Assembly: GCF_902150065.1 (NCBI RefSeq)
Contig: NC_043983.1
Location: 14,040,821 to 14,104,820, forward strand
Length of the DNA stretch: 64,000 nt
Reading direction: 5' to 3'
Origin: Myripristis murdjan
Lineage: Eukaryota; Chordata; Actinopteri; Holocentriformes; Holocentridae
The notes below the pieces were generated by a model. It had not been told where the DNA came from. It saw nothing but the letters and a program-made list of their open reading frames with translations, and did not search any database. A program made the translations under genes and the position numbers. Position 1 is the stretch's first letter. Each line of letters opens with the position of its first letter. Below are positions 23,170-34,964 of the stretch, piece by piece.

Positions 23170-25480
23170 CCAAACCATGCTTTGTTGAGCAGTTTTTCAG
23201 CTATTCAAAATTGGATGGACCTCTCTGTGAGGCTTTCCATGGAGCAAACAATGTAAAATTGATTAATAGAAAATGAGTCACACATCAGCTTCCTCCACTG
23301 ACTTAAAGCCCTGTGTTGTCAAAATGTAGGCTGTGTATTTTCCTGCTGTGAATCAAATTTCAAATATCCCCACAGGACTACGCAGAGCTAGAGCTACTCT
23401 TTCTATCTCTGGGTAAACATAGCTGCTTGCAAGAGACAATTATTTCACTGTGGTACAACAATATGCATATCTGAGCATTACAGTAACAGCAAGCTTCCCA
23501 CTGCAGCTAACCCAATAATCCATAATCACCTCCAAAAAGGGGAAAACATGAGTTTGATTCCTTTCTGCGGATGAAATAAAATGCAATATGCTGTATCTGG
23601 TGGCCAAAACCATCATCTACCGCATAAGCATAAGCATAAGCACAGGGACACACATGGACAAACACACACACACACACACACACACTCAGACAGACAGGTT
23701 TTTATTGAGATTAAAAATACAGAGCAGTGATTTTGAGAAAGTACACAAGAGTCAGCTCAATTTGTTCTAGTTGCAAGTTTGTTTTGTAATTTCTTCACAA
23801 AGACTCAGATGGCGCCTGGAGAGCGCTCACTTTAATCCTGGCTCACTGAAGGAGAAACATCGACCAAGTATGCAACGCAATGCAGTGCTGTATGATCACG
23901 GTGGAGATCCCAGGCTCACCTGCAGGAAAGATAAACAAGCGAGTCGAGGCGGGCAAGAATATTTTTTTTTATCTGGATCGAAACACGGATAAGATTGCAA
24001 AGATTTTCTTTTTATGCAGTCAGTTACAATGTTTGCATTACAATTACCAGGGCTAGATTCGGTCTGTAATGTTTCATTTAGCACCCCACTTAACAACATA
24101 GCACAGGCACTCATGCAGAATAATAAACAGTTATACATGCAAATATATAGACACACACACACACACACACACACATTGAGGGCAGAACAGAGGTTATATG
24201 AAGAGAAACCTGTACAAGCTGTTTCTTGGTCTTGATTATGTTGATTTGTATGTTGATTAGAAACAACAGGGATGTCAGATTGTTTAATGAAGAACTGATT
24301 GCATTTTATTAAAGTGAGCTATTTCAGCCAATCCAAAGGGGCACTTTCATGTTGGTATTTCATTTTGAATGATACTTTCCTATAATACTAAATATGTAAA
24401 ATATCAACACGATTCCTGTAATGCCTTTTACCCACCAACATCACCCAATGATTCACAAAAGAACACAAAAGATAACCCACACTAATTAATTATGTGTCCC
24501 TCTCTGCTCTCTTTGCTCTGATCTGGACTACAGAGACATTGTAAGTGATTGTGAAATGTAATAAAAGAAGACTTCTGAAGATGAGAGCAGAGTAAGAGTA
24601 AAGGGAGAGGAAAGAGAATACAAAGCTCTATGAAATTGTGGAGACAGCCAGGCAAGGAGGGAGGGAAGGGGGAGGCTTTTCAAGGAAATCATACGATTTA
24701 GGCATAATGAAGCTTCGACAAAGACAAAGCATTTAGTTCTGCATTTGCATGATTATTAAATAAGATTTCATAATTCTTTTCTATTGTGTTGGTATGATAT
24801 GAAATGCATGGTGTGGAAGGACACAAGTTGAAGATGCAGGGCAAGATATGAAAGATCAGATTTTTCATTTCTGCAGAGCTAACAAAATGTTTCAAGCCCT
24901 GTTTCCCTTCTTTCCTCTCTACAGTGTTTTTCTATTGACTGTATCGGTTGCACTTTATTTGGACTGCCCGATGTAAATATTCAGCCCAGTGCAACTTTGT
25001 TTCACTTAAGTTTTACAGTTGAATCAGTGTTGATGCTTGAAGGACCATACCCGTGATTTTGCATATTCAGTGTAATATCTACAAAATGTATATTCTTCAC
25101 ATCTCTGCTAATCTTTTCCCAAAGTAGCCAGTCGTATTTCAGCACGGAGTATCACTTTTCCTTGTTTTTATCTAGCCATTGGTTTCCATTCATTCCACTA
25201 CGATATGAAAATGAACCATCAGGGACTTCAAACGTTCTTCACACCTGTATTCTATGGCTGTACTAAAGTCGTCCACATTAGTTTTCCTAAAAAAGCAACA
25301 CTGTTGTGTTTTGATGACTTGAAATTGGCAGAATGAAAGGGTCTCTCTGTTGGAATATCATTGCCAGGGAAATGTTTGCTTTACACAGCAAATATAAGTT
25401 GGGTGATTTATGAATGTTGCTGACTTTGTGGGCCACAGAAGCAAAATGTGTGGCAATGAAAAATGTGGATAAATTCTTCT
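23170..25480. other. Intergenic with two CA microsatellites
   Basis: No exon seen. (CA)n tracts at 23,662-23,685 and 24,150-24,175; a CATAAG triplet repeat at about 23,620-23,640. Otherwise AT-rich unique-looking sequence. Confidence 0.5.
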
Positions 25481-25489
25481 AAATGCTTT

Positions 25490-26230
25490 GGTCTGTCAGC
25501 CACATGTGGGCCACATAAGGGCCATATTTAGTGTAGCTACTCCTGGTCGAAGTCTGGTTTTGTCATGTTTCAGTTAAGGCTAATATACCCTAGGGCCAGG
25601 TGTGGCCCATCATTCAACTTCTGAAAGTGGGCCAGATAAAAGGTTTGATGTAAATTAGTTTAGCTTCTGGGTAAAATCTGGATTTTGGTCTGTCAGCCAC
25701 ATGTGGACCACATAAGAGCCATTAGGCTTTACCAGAACTCAGCCATAAAGGCATGCTGTATGAGGCCCAGCCATGAGCCATATGATCTTCTTTGCAGTTG
25801 GTACAGCTGTGGCAGAGGTCTGGCTATGTTATGGTTCAAATAGCTTGCATATACTTGGGCCAGATATGGGCCATCATTCACTTCCATAAATGGGCCACAT
25901 CCAAGCCAAACGAAATTTGCTATTGGGGTGGCAGTCACTTTTTGAATGTATGGCCAAACCGAAGTGGTTAAGATGTGGCCCTCATGTGTTTTACCGTATC
26001 ACATTTGCCAGTTACAAATAACATGTATAGCCCAAAAGTAAAATCTATTATCTGGGCCAAGTGTTTCAATTACAGAACTGTCCCAGAGGAGAAATTGCCT
26101 CCAATTCTGAAGGTATGGCCAAACCAGCGTGATTATGATGTGGCCCTCATGTGTTTTGCCTTACCACATCTCAGCCAGAGGTGCCAGCTAGACGCCACAT
26201 GTGGCCCAAAAGTCAATGCAATCAGGCATG
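25490..26230. repeat. Degenerate tandem array rich in TGTGGCC
   Basis: Long similar blocks recur in the same order. GGTCTGTCAGCCACATGTGG occurs at 25,490 and, nearly identically, at 25,687 (spacing 197). A GGGCCAG.T.TGG.CCATCATTCA block occurs at about 25,593 and 25,857. TGGCCAAACC followed by GATGTGGCCCTCATGTGTTT occurs at 25,951 and 26,116 (spacing 165). Each block contains several TGTGGCC/GGGCCA words. Units have diverged and spacing is uneven, so this is an old satellite-like or repeat-derived array. No coding frame runs through it. Confidence 0.7.
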
Positions 26231-26271
26231 TCACCTAAATTGCATACTGCTTCTCTCTCTCCCCCTCCCTC

Positions 26272-26272
26272 T

Positions 26273-26336
<64 letters not shown>
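26272..26336. repeat. (GT)n(GA)n compound microsatellite
   Basis: About 26 bp of GT followed by about 40 bp of GA. A 16-bp A-run follows at about 26,353. Confidence 0.95.
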
Positions 26337-26339
<3 letters not shown>

Positions 26340-26369
26340 ACAGCTCAATTTACAAAAAAAAAAAAAAAA

Positions 26370-28600
26370 GAAGTAATCTTTCAAAGTTTGAAGCGCACAA
26401 TAAAAAACAGCCTTTGTCATTTCAGTGGAATGGAAGAAGAGAAAGGCCAGTAAAACTGGATGAGAACCACATAATAATGATGTCATACCTCTGTTCCACT
26501 TTCACTTCAAGTGAAATTGGTAGTCATTTCCAGAAGGAGGTCCTTTTCAACATGTCCTATGATATAAAATTACTTGTGTGTAGGAGGTGAAATTTTTGCA
26601 CTGACATCCATGCAGTCTTTTGTCACTCACCTAATTGAATGTTCTCTCTGTGTATGACACTGTGTGATGAGGTCACAGCTAAATGAATAGTACATTTTCT
26701 GACCTGAATAACAAATCACATTCACAGTAGTGAGAGTCCAATCTAAGCTTTACTTTATGTAGTACAAAACAGATTTTGGAAACAGAGTACAGTTAGGTGA
26801 TGGCTGATCCACTAGTGGACTGGTAACTTGGCCCAAATAAAATGTACTGTAATCTCATATTTAAATTTTTGTTGCAGCTGTTGCAATATTTGGTTTAGAT
26901 TCTTGTTTGTTTCATGGTTTTGGTATATTACTTAACATATAAACATGTTTCTGTGGAAATGCAACTATATCAAATATGTTGAGTCATGATTTTGTGGAAG
27001 TAAACATATATAATATGGGCCATATTTTAGATAGTCAGGAAATGGCTCAAAAGAAGTTAAAAAAAAAAAGAAAGAAAGAAAAAGAAAAAAAGTGCTATCT
27101 AAAATACTCCTTAAATGTTTAAGAAAAGCATCTAGAAAAACAAATCCCCAAAAAACTGGCTCCCTATAGCATCAAAAGTTTTTACCCAGCCCTGTGATGA
27201 AGAGCCAAACACCTAGTATTTCCTAGTATTCTTCTTTACAGTTTGAATGTTATACAATTCATCTGGCCTGCAGCTTATGTATGTGAATGTTTATCACTTT
27301 TCATTTTGGATCCTGGGAGAGAATAAATGGAATACAGAAAAGTGGGGCAATGAAAAGGAGAGAAAATCTTACGGTGGTTTTCAATACGGGAGTGAGGGAG
27401 AGTGAGGGCTGGGGTAAAAAAGGATAAGAGATTAGGGTAAACAAAAAGGCAAAGAATGCTGCAATGAGACAGCCTAGCTGCAGTCATTTTATTAATGACA
27501 CTGGAGCCCAAACATCCTGCTGTCATCGCTGTCAGAAGTCACCAAAAAGCTTTCTGTGATAGCCAATTTCCTCCCTTCCTACCACACTGCATTCTGTGAC
27601 CCTCGGCAGCAGCACTAACAACATTTAACCTTTTCCCATATGCATTTTAGCTGCTAACTCTGCCTTGAGGTCTTGCGTGGAGTCAGTTAAAGCAGACAGA
27701 ACTACAGAATTATCAAGCAGATAGAGTTAATGGAGATGAGGACGTCTGAATTCTGGCATGTTTGACCATTGGTCTGTTAGTGTTGACACTTAATCAGCGG
27801 ATGCCATAGTGTCCAGGGATGAAAGACACAGTAATTTATCTACAGCAGCGCTATATTTCCATCCTGTATAGCAGTCACTTCCATATCTCCACAGCTCCTA
27901 CAACCATTCATTTCCCCCACTTAGGAAGTCATCTAAATGCAACAAGGTCATTATGGATGATAGAAGCTGCAGGTAATGGAACAGGCCAGAGAGATCTATG
28001 ATGACCAACAACAACTATGTAATTCATGTTGTGATTAACAAGTGCTGTTATTTCTTTAGGAACGGTAGAGCGGCAGTAAGATGAAGCATGTCATTGAGAA
28101 TGTACAGTGATCTCATTACTCAGCGTCCTTACTGATGCACATGAGAAGTCGGCCACGTGCATGTATGGCCTTGTATGTTATCTGTTATTCACAGAGGTCT
28201 TCAGTTCATAGTGCCTAATAGAAATGCTATTGAGCCTGCTGAGGGTGGTGTTGGAACAGGTTGTGGCTGGCTGCTTAGCTGAGTGTAAATTGAATCCCTT
28301 GGCAACAGCAGTGTTTGAGACATGGTAACCTGTGCACCCAAATCCGTTCCCAAAACCCAATTGTATTCTCTCAAGAAGAACATTGTTTTTAACCAGGCAG
28401 TGATGCAGAGAAGAAAGAGGGTAAAACAGAAGTCAGAGCTGGATTTTTAAGGGCTAAACAATTTTCTGCAGAGAGAAATAAAGAATAATAAATCTGGTCA
28501 GCTATAGTACATAGTACGTGGTCAGTTGAGTGGCATCTTCTATCATGCTATCTCTTGACCAGCAGCAGTTCCTCTGCTTTGGAAGTAATCTGTCATACTA
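26370..28600. other. Intergenic, no gene seen
   Basis: AT-rich sequence with an AAAGAAAG-type run near 27,060-27,090. No exon, RNA gene or transposon end recognised. Confidence 0.45.
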
Positions 28601-28619
28601 CCGCTGCGTACAGCCAAGT

Positions 28620-29080
28620 CCCACAACATGCTTATTGATTGTGAATGAAACTAATGAAAAAATGATCAAGAATGAGCCTCTAAGAAATGTGGAAATCTTC
28701 CTAGATCCACTGCGGTTTGGTTACAGAGAGGGAAGAGGATGCTGCCATCACTGCACAGTCTCCTTACAAAGCATCCAGAGGACTCAAAAATCCATGCAAA
28801 ATCAATTTGTTGGTTGCTCTATAGCTTTAAATATGATTTTAACTCATATACTGGCTGAGAAAATGCTGACCCATTTTAGGCAGGATTTCAAAAGTATAGG
28901 CTGGATTTTAGATTTTGACTAAGGGAAAGAGTAAATGGTTTATCGCTGTGCTCTTTTACTGGTTGACCTCAGGGATGCATCCGCTCACCTGTTCTCCATG
29001 TTTTGCATACAGATGATTGCAGGAGCTGGTATGTGGTAACTCTAAACTTTGATGATGATTCAGTTTTTGCTTTACTTCCA
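28620..29080 (+). mobile_element. LINE reverse-transcriptase relic
   Basis: One frame reads FLDPLRFGYREGRGCCHHCT, then ILAEKMLTHFRQDFKSIGWI, and after a frame change PQGCIRSPVLHVLHTDDCRS. These match, in order, the QFGYR..R entry of non-LTR reverse transcriptases, the helix before domain C, the GSPQG motif (here PQGC) and the FADD/YTDD catalytic box (here HTDD). The order and spacing leave little doubt about the family; the clade is not resolved. Stops and frame changes make it inactive. Confidence 0.75.
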
Positions 29081-29249
29081 GCCAAGGGGGGGAAAAAAAA
29101 CTATGAATAACATGAAATATGACTCCCCTCTTTTCCTGCTCCCAATATGACCTGCATTAACAAAATGGCAGTCCAACTTAGTAACTTGTTATAGAAGAAA
29201 ACTGACTGTAAGTTAAAGTTTTAGGGTGTGCGATTGCCAGAGTAACAAA

Positions 29250-29790
29250 CACAATGATGGGGAATGATGGATTTTGATACCGGGGTCCAGCATTTTGAAT
29301 ATAAATGCAATTGGCCTACAGCACTGCCACCACCAGGTCAACAGGGGCCAAAGCTTCATGTTCAATATCTAAGACCATGCTAGCTCAAATTTGATGAGCC
29401 TTTGGGGACTGATGAGCTTTTACACTGATATCCATTATCTACAACTACAATAACAACAATTACACAATAACTACAATTACACCGAGGGCCATGTCATCGT
29501 CGGTGTCTACTTGTTATCCATTTGAATGACTCTCGTCTTTGTTTGTATTATTGTTTATTTGCTGATGGTGCTGATGACATGTGGTGACAACTTTCATGTT
29601 GCCTGTACAACAAAAGCTGTTAATTTTGATAAATAGGTACATTCTCTCTAATGCCACCAGCAGGCCAAATTGCACACCATCTTTTTAAAAATAATTTTCA
29701 TGAAATTTTGTGACAACATTCACATTGGCAAGAAAATGAAACCTGGCAATTTTAGAAGAACGCTCTTGTTTCCATGAACCATGGCTAAAA
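29250..29790. repeat. Unclassified repeat with GCCACCA.CAGG units
   Basis: CACTGCCACCACCAGGTCAA (about 29,323-29,342) and ATGCCACCAGCAGGCCAAAT (about 29,651-29,670) are two copies of the same phrase about 328 bp apart; a related phrase is at 6,139. This points to one repeat family with an internal duplication or two adjacent copies. Confidence 0.4.
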
Positions 29791-29803
29791 TGCTCCTCTT
29801 TAT

Positions 29804-29900
29804 CAGGGGTGTCAGACTCACATTAGGTAGTGAGCTGCATTTGCTCAAATGAGACCTCATGAGAGCCAGATTGTTTTTGGTAAAAAATCAGTATGACTCG
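29804..29900. mobile_element. hAT-type element end fragment
   Basis: CAGGGGTGTCAGACTCA is nearly the common CAGGGGTGTCAAACTCA inverted-repeat end of vertebrate hAT (Charlie-like) elements, followed by decayed AGCCAGATTG-type sequence. The partner end was not found, so this is one-ended. Confidence 0.55.
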
Positions 29901-30835
29901 AGTGAGCACATGGATATTATAGGCTACTTTCTGATTTATTATTTTAAATCAGTCAATTTGCAACCAATCAAGTGATGAGAAATTGTATGTTGGCACCTGA
30001 AAATAACACATAATGTAGAATTCCATAAAGTAGAGGATAGAAATGCAATAAATATATAGCATACAGTTTTGCCATTTACCTCCCAGAAGAAAATAACTGC
30101 TCTCTCTCCGTCTCTCTTGAAAAATTCTACATTCCATGTTAATATTTTGCTTTTTTGAAAGCAGGTTTCCTAAACTAACATAATGCAGTGGGTCCCCAGT
30201 AAAATTTGTGTTTTTTGACAAATTGTTGTGTTAAACTCATGTTTGATGTTATATGGTTATAATTATGGTTATATTCATGCATGTGTTGTACATGTATGTT
30301 AAAATTTAACAAATAAAATCCCAAATCTTGCGGGCTGAGAAGTGGGAGCTACAGCAAAATTTGGGGGGGAAAAAAAAAAAAGAAAAGTGTTTATCGTGAT
30401 GGCCCAGGGATAGAATTTGATTAGTTGTAGAGAGATTTTTACTTGTTTAGACAAATGACCACTGTCCCTGCACAGTATTTAATAAGTCAGGTTTAACGTG
30501 GCAGGTCATGCATAAATTTCTCATTTTATAATTTTATAATTTACAAGTTTGATCTCATGATACTGGCATTTTTGTTTATTTGTTTTGGTTTTTTTTTGGT
30601 TCGCTACAATGAAATTGTGAACAGGCCCATTCTTTCAGTCTGTCCGTATGTTTGCCATTACATCCCAGAATTTATGTATTTCAAATGCTGCATTCATGGT
30701 ATTTTAAGAATTGCACTAATTGGCATGAGGGGGGCACGACACTATCTGTCCACATGTCATGCAATAAGAGTTTGAGTAAACACAGGACAGGGTGTATCTT
30801 AGCATTGTGTCTCAGCATTTACAGTTTACAGTAAT

Positions 30836-30898
30836 TGGCCCAGCAGCACTAATATTACTAAGTGAGAACAAGGAGACTTATTGATTCCTGCTGGGCCA
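30836..30898. repeat. 63-nt hairpin with 11-bp perfect stem
   Basis: TGGCCCAGCAG (30,836-30,846) and its exact complement CTGCTGGGCCA (30,888-30,898) close a 41-nt interior. Inside, TAAGT and ACTTA can form a second short stem with an internal loop between. The overall size is pre-miRNA-like, but the interior pairing is poor. No known miRNA is identified. Confidence 0.5.
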
Positions 30899-31734
30899 GA
30901 CAGAGACTGCATCATTGGTGGAGACATCATATCTCTTGTTGCCTTGTTTCTAAATTGAAATTGACTGCTCAGTTTCTGTGGCTCCCTTTTTGGCTCCTGT
31001 GATGTTGTGTGTGTGTGGCAGGCTGAACACTAAGTAGGGAATTTATCTGAATGGCACGCAATAGCCAGGTTTTGGAAGTAAAAATAAATTTCACTAGCAT
31101 TCACCAGCAAAGCCTAGGAATTATGGTGAATAAGGGAATTATGTATTCACTGCAGGATTATGGAATTAGCTAAAAGTATGTGAGACAATAGTATGCCCTG
31201 TGATTTGCAGAAGCCGTACATTCATTTGATTTTAACTTTGTTTTTTAAGATTTGTGTTTTATTCCTGAATTCATGTTCCAGTACTGCAGCACTCGTTCCA
31301 CCAATCAGGGACATTGCTGTCACCATGGAGATGTTAAGGATGACCTAAGATGAAGAAAATATAACATTACCTTGACTGATCACTAGCAAACACAAGAAAA
31401 TATTCAACTTTTAGGAACTTTAGAGCTGTCCGACTAGTGGAGTAAGTAGAGCAACATAAGATACAACACTATAGGTATGTGCAATAACATGTCACAAGTC
31501 ACTACAATCGTTAAAGACAAAATGTAACGTCAGACAAGTGGATGGTAAGAACACACAGATGCAAAACACAGTGCTTTATCAGATGTGTAGTTCATTTATT
31601 GTGAATCCATTTCGCCACAAAATTGCATGTGCTGAAATATCCCCTCTTCCTTTAATTACTTCTTGAAACACAGCTGCCAGATCTGTGGCTGCAGAAACAC
31701 ATGTGAGAGAGGAGCACACAGCTAAGAAGCACAA

Positions 31735-31790
31735 AACATTTCAAACATTTCATTTCAACATTTCAAACATTTCAAACATTTCAAACATTT
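31735..31790. repeat. TTTCAAACA short tandem repeat
   Basis: About five copies of a 9-10 bp CATTTCAAA unit, one with an internal variant, directly before the perfect hairpin at 31,791. Confidence 0.85.
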
Positions 31791-31820
31791 CCTCCTTGCC
31801 TCCTGGAGGAGGCAAGGAGG
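31791..31820. repeat. Perfect 13-bp inverted repeat, 4-nt loop
   Basis: CCTCCTTGCCTCC, loop TGGA, then GGAGGCAAGGAGG. The stem is 8 of 13 GC and would be a stable hairpin in either strand. Confidence 0.9.
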
Positions 31821-32451
31821 TCAATCCAAATGGTTGAGGTCAGTCCTCCCAGACCCCCCACACACTATGAATAAGTACCTCAGAGGAACAAAAGTTTGTG
31901 TGTGTATGTGTGTGGGCATGCAAGTGCAAGGGCACAGGTGCATGTGTATGAAGGCATGTCATACCCATTGTGTATTTGTCTATGTGTGTGCATGTGCTCA
32001 GTTGCACAAAGATATTTAAATTGTTAAGTATCTCAATTGGTAGGTTGATAATGATCAGTAATTTTGCACAGTCATCTTTATTATTTAAGATTAAGGGAAA
32101 AAGAAATAATAAAAAGTGTTTGAAAGTGAGGCGTCCACCTTGTCTGGCTTGTAAATCAATTTATCCTCATAGCTGCAGTAAGCGATAAAATTACTGTGGT
32201 TATCTAACTCTTGATCATTCTCCCCAGCTATGTGCTATCCATCAACCTTTCAAATAGTTTGTTATCAAACCACAAATAGAGCACAGGGGACGACCAGGAG
32301 CAGTTTCATCAAAACTTTGTACTTTAGGCACGATCACAGCGTTAGACAAAATGCTCAGCGAGGCAATCAGAGGATCCTAAACTCTTTTCAATACAACCAC
32401 CACTCACCACGAATAACTAGAAACAACATAGGAATAAGAAAAGGAAACAAG

Positions 32452-32453
<2 letters not shown>

Positions 32454-32490
<37 letters not shown>
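32454..32490. repeat. (GT)n microsatellite
   Basis: About 18 uninterrupted GT dinucleotides. Confidence 0.95.
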
Positions 32491-32492
<2 letters not shown>

Positions 32493-32820
32493 ATCTACTT
32501 CTTGGTCATTCTACCAAACTATCTGAAACATAAACTTTATTTTGGAAGTCAAAATTAAGTCGAGCTTTAATTTGGAGACATTCTCAGAGATATGATACAC
32601 ATTTGACACTATAACCTGCTTTGTACACCATCCCCTGTTGCCAACCCATTCTTTGGGTCAACAATTTCAAAACCTGTTTGCCTAGGCTGTGAGGGTCCTA
32701 GCAGTGAGGTTATGTTATGTGCAGTAATTAAAGATGGGTCTCACCATTTTAATACTGCCATGGTTAAAAAATGGAAAACCTATCCTTTAAGAGCCTTAAG
32801 TTGGAAACGTTGGAAAATCT

Positions 32821-32851
32821 GGGGTGGGGGTGGGGTGGGGTGGGGGGGTGG
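32821..32851 (+). repeat. G-rich tract, G-quadruplex-type
   Basis: Five G-runs of 4 to 7 bases separated by single T bases. This satisfies the usual intramolecular G-quadruplex pattern with 1-nt loops on the plus strand. Confidence 0.8.
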
Positions 32852-34314
32852 AATCCTTGTTTTAAATCTGTATTGTCATATGAGTGAGAACAGTTCAAAC
32901 TCATCCCCATCACCTCTTCGTATTTGTTAACTACCTATGTTTTCTGGAGTTTACTACTGTCTGCTTCCAAACAGGGATAACAAATAACCAAGGTCTCAAA
33001 CCAAGACCTTTATTACTTTAGTCACACTGCTACAAATGGCTGCAATATTCGGGGCTTATTTTCCAGCCAAACATTGTGTGCCAAAAAACAGCACCAAATA
33101 GGGTGACTACAAGATTGTTGTTCATGCTAAATTTAGGAACTCTCACTTTTCCCTTTCCACAATAATGTTATGTTTCCGGGTAATTTGGCCACTCTGGCTA
33201 TAAAACATGACCTCTGTCAAACCTTACATTAGCTGACAATAGGCAAGTTATCAATAATGAATAAAATTTACTGTTACATATTGAGTGAATTCTGTTATAT
33301 GATTCCCAAGAGTGACTGATGCAAAAGTTTACACTTAGATTCCCATCACCACAGCCCAGGGGAACATGAGGCCATCTTTGTGAGTAGAAAATCTTTTCAC
33401 AGCCTCAGGGTGACAATGTATGATTGCATCAATGGAATGTGAACCGTGTCTTCATGATGGGCATTGATAAACCTATATTTATCTACACATTTACACAATC
33501 TGCAGTTTGCCTCCTGCAATCTTTCCTCGCCTTGGTCCCAGTGTTACATTTTGCTGCAATGATTTTGTATCACGCATTTATATTCATTGCAATAGTTTGT
33601 TCTTCCTGGGAGAACAACATAAATGTTGATAATTCATGTCCTGTCAACTAAATGTGTTGAAATTGCCAGCACCACATATTTACACATCCCTACAATTATG
33701 TTTAGCCAAGTGCTGATGTTTTATTTCATTATATTCCACAGTCTTTCTACTCAAATTATATGCATATTCTATTTCCTTTTCAACAGACAGAGGAGACTTG
33801 GTGTCCTAAGATGTCCTCTTAGTTCCATTAAAGAATAGTAGTAATGGAGTACATGAAATTACTCCCATTAGATGAAAACCATCCTGTTAGATTCTTGAAA
33901 TCATGCATGGTGTTTATTTTAGGTTTTATTGGCCATGAACTGCTACAAAGTGTGGAAAATCTGAACTGTTTATTTCGTCATAGCTAAATAGACAGGTGAG
34001 CTGTGCAAGCATGTGCATGGATGAACATTCAACACTATTTCCAAAGCTGCAGCTTTCAACATTAAAATCTACAGTACTGTCTGTGCTGCAGCTACATATT
34101 TTCAAACAGAGCAAGCTGATAAGATGAAATGTCACATTGGTCACACTGGCCCACAAGTCGTACTTGCACTGCCCACAACATCAGCTGGTACCAAAGACAA
34201 GAAGCAAGACTGAGCAGCTGTGGGTCTTCAAAGTAACATGAATGATAGAAGTGTTGACTGAACTGATGGAGGCAGCAGGACAGCAACACACACAGTTGCT
34301 CTCAATCTCTCTTT

Positions 34315-34332
34315 CACACACACACACACACA

Positions 34333-34375
<43 letters not shown>

Positions 34376-34382
34376 GCACGCA
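34315..34382. repeat. (CA)n microsatellite
   Basis: About 68 bp of CA with one CAGA interruption and a CGCG end. Frames through it code repeated C-V only. Confidence 0.95.
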
Positions 34383-34540
34383 CAGAAAAACAAAGGTGCC
34401 AGCTGGAACCGGACATAGTTCTTCAGAGTGATGCCATAGCAGAAGCTTTTCTGGTTCCACAAAGAATCTCTCTCAAGAGAATCTCTATAAATGTCCATGT
34501 AGAGTTGAATTGAGATCAACTGGACTTACTTGTAGATTCT

Positions 34541-34690
34541 TGAAGACATTTCACTTCTCATCCAAGAAGCTTCTTCAGTTCTGACAGGCTGCTGACAGGA
34601 ATTTAACCTGTGTGGGAACGTTATCCAGGTCATTGAAACTACTGGATCATTGGTGCTCCTCCCTGTTTAGCGGTTGTTAGGGTCACAGGA
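34541..34690. repeat. Unclassified fish repeat fragment
   Basis: CTTGAAGACATTTCACTTCT followed by CATCCAAGAAGCTTCTTCAG and TTCTGACAGGCTG is a decayed form of a very common fish genomic phrase (GAAGACGTTTCGCC.CTCATCC..GAGGCTTCTTCAG). I associate it loosely with Penelope-like or LINE ends, but the family is not certain. Confidence 0.45.
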
Positions 34691-34699
34691 GTGAATTTA

Positions 34700-34905
34700 A
34701 CCACAAAAAGGTCCTCTATAAGGAACCTTTTTTGGAGCCATTTGGCTCAGTGGGGAACCTTTTCAAATTCTAATTCATTTAATTATTTTTTCCACTGAGG
34801 AACCATCCTCTAAATAAAATGGACCTTCAGTGGTTGATGGTTTGTCATGGAACCACACGGTCAAGGAACCATACAAGAACCGTTTCAGAACAGTTATTTT
34901 TCTGT
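34700..34905. repeat. GGAACC-rich MITE-like repeat
   Basis: The words GGAACC/GGTTCT recur in both orientations: AAGGAACCTTTTTTGG, GGGGAACCTTTTC, GAGGAACCATC, TGGAACCAC, AAGGAACC and AAGAACCG within 200 bp. This pattern is typical of short non-autonomous fish elements. No target duplication could be assigned. Confidence 0.4.
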
Positions 34906-34962
34906 GTGCACACACAGACACACACACACACACACAGACATACACACACACACACACACACA
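34906..34962. repeat. (CA)n microsatellite, interrupted
   Basis: CA dinucleotides with CAGACA and CATACA interruptions. Confidence 0.9.
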
Positions 34963-34964
34963 GC

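Larger units (their letters stand above)
29901..34540. other. Intergenic, no recognised exon
   Basis: About 4.6 kb of AT-rich sequence. Items within it are listed separately: the hairpin at 30,836, the TTTCAAACA tandem and hairpin at 31,735-31,820, the GT tract at 32,454, the G-rich run at 32,821 and the CA tract at 34,315. No protein or structural RNA gene is recognised. Confidence 0.45.

Noticed and set aside
26201-26590. 129-codon plus-strand frame with R-E repeat
   Set aside because: Generated by the GT/GA microsatellite; no conserved sequence outside it.
31741-31820. CRISPR-like array of TTTCAAACA units
   Set aside because: Units are 9-10 bp with no spacers; a simple tandem repeat in a vertebrate genome.
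34181-34519. 112-codon minus-strand frame with long C-V repeat
   Set aside because: Generated by the CA microsatellite.
34541-34600. Hammerhead-ribozyme-like core on the minus strand
   Set aside because: A GGATGAGAAGTGAAA stretch recalls the hammerhead core but lacks the CTGATGA sequence and proper helices.
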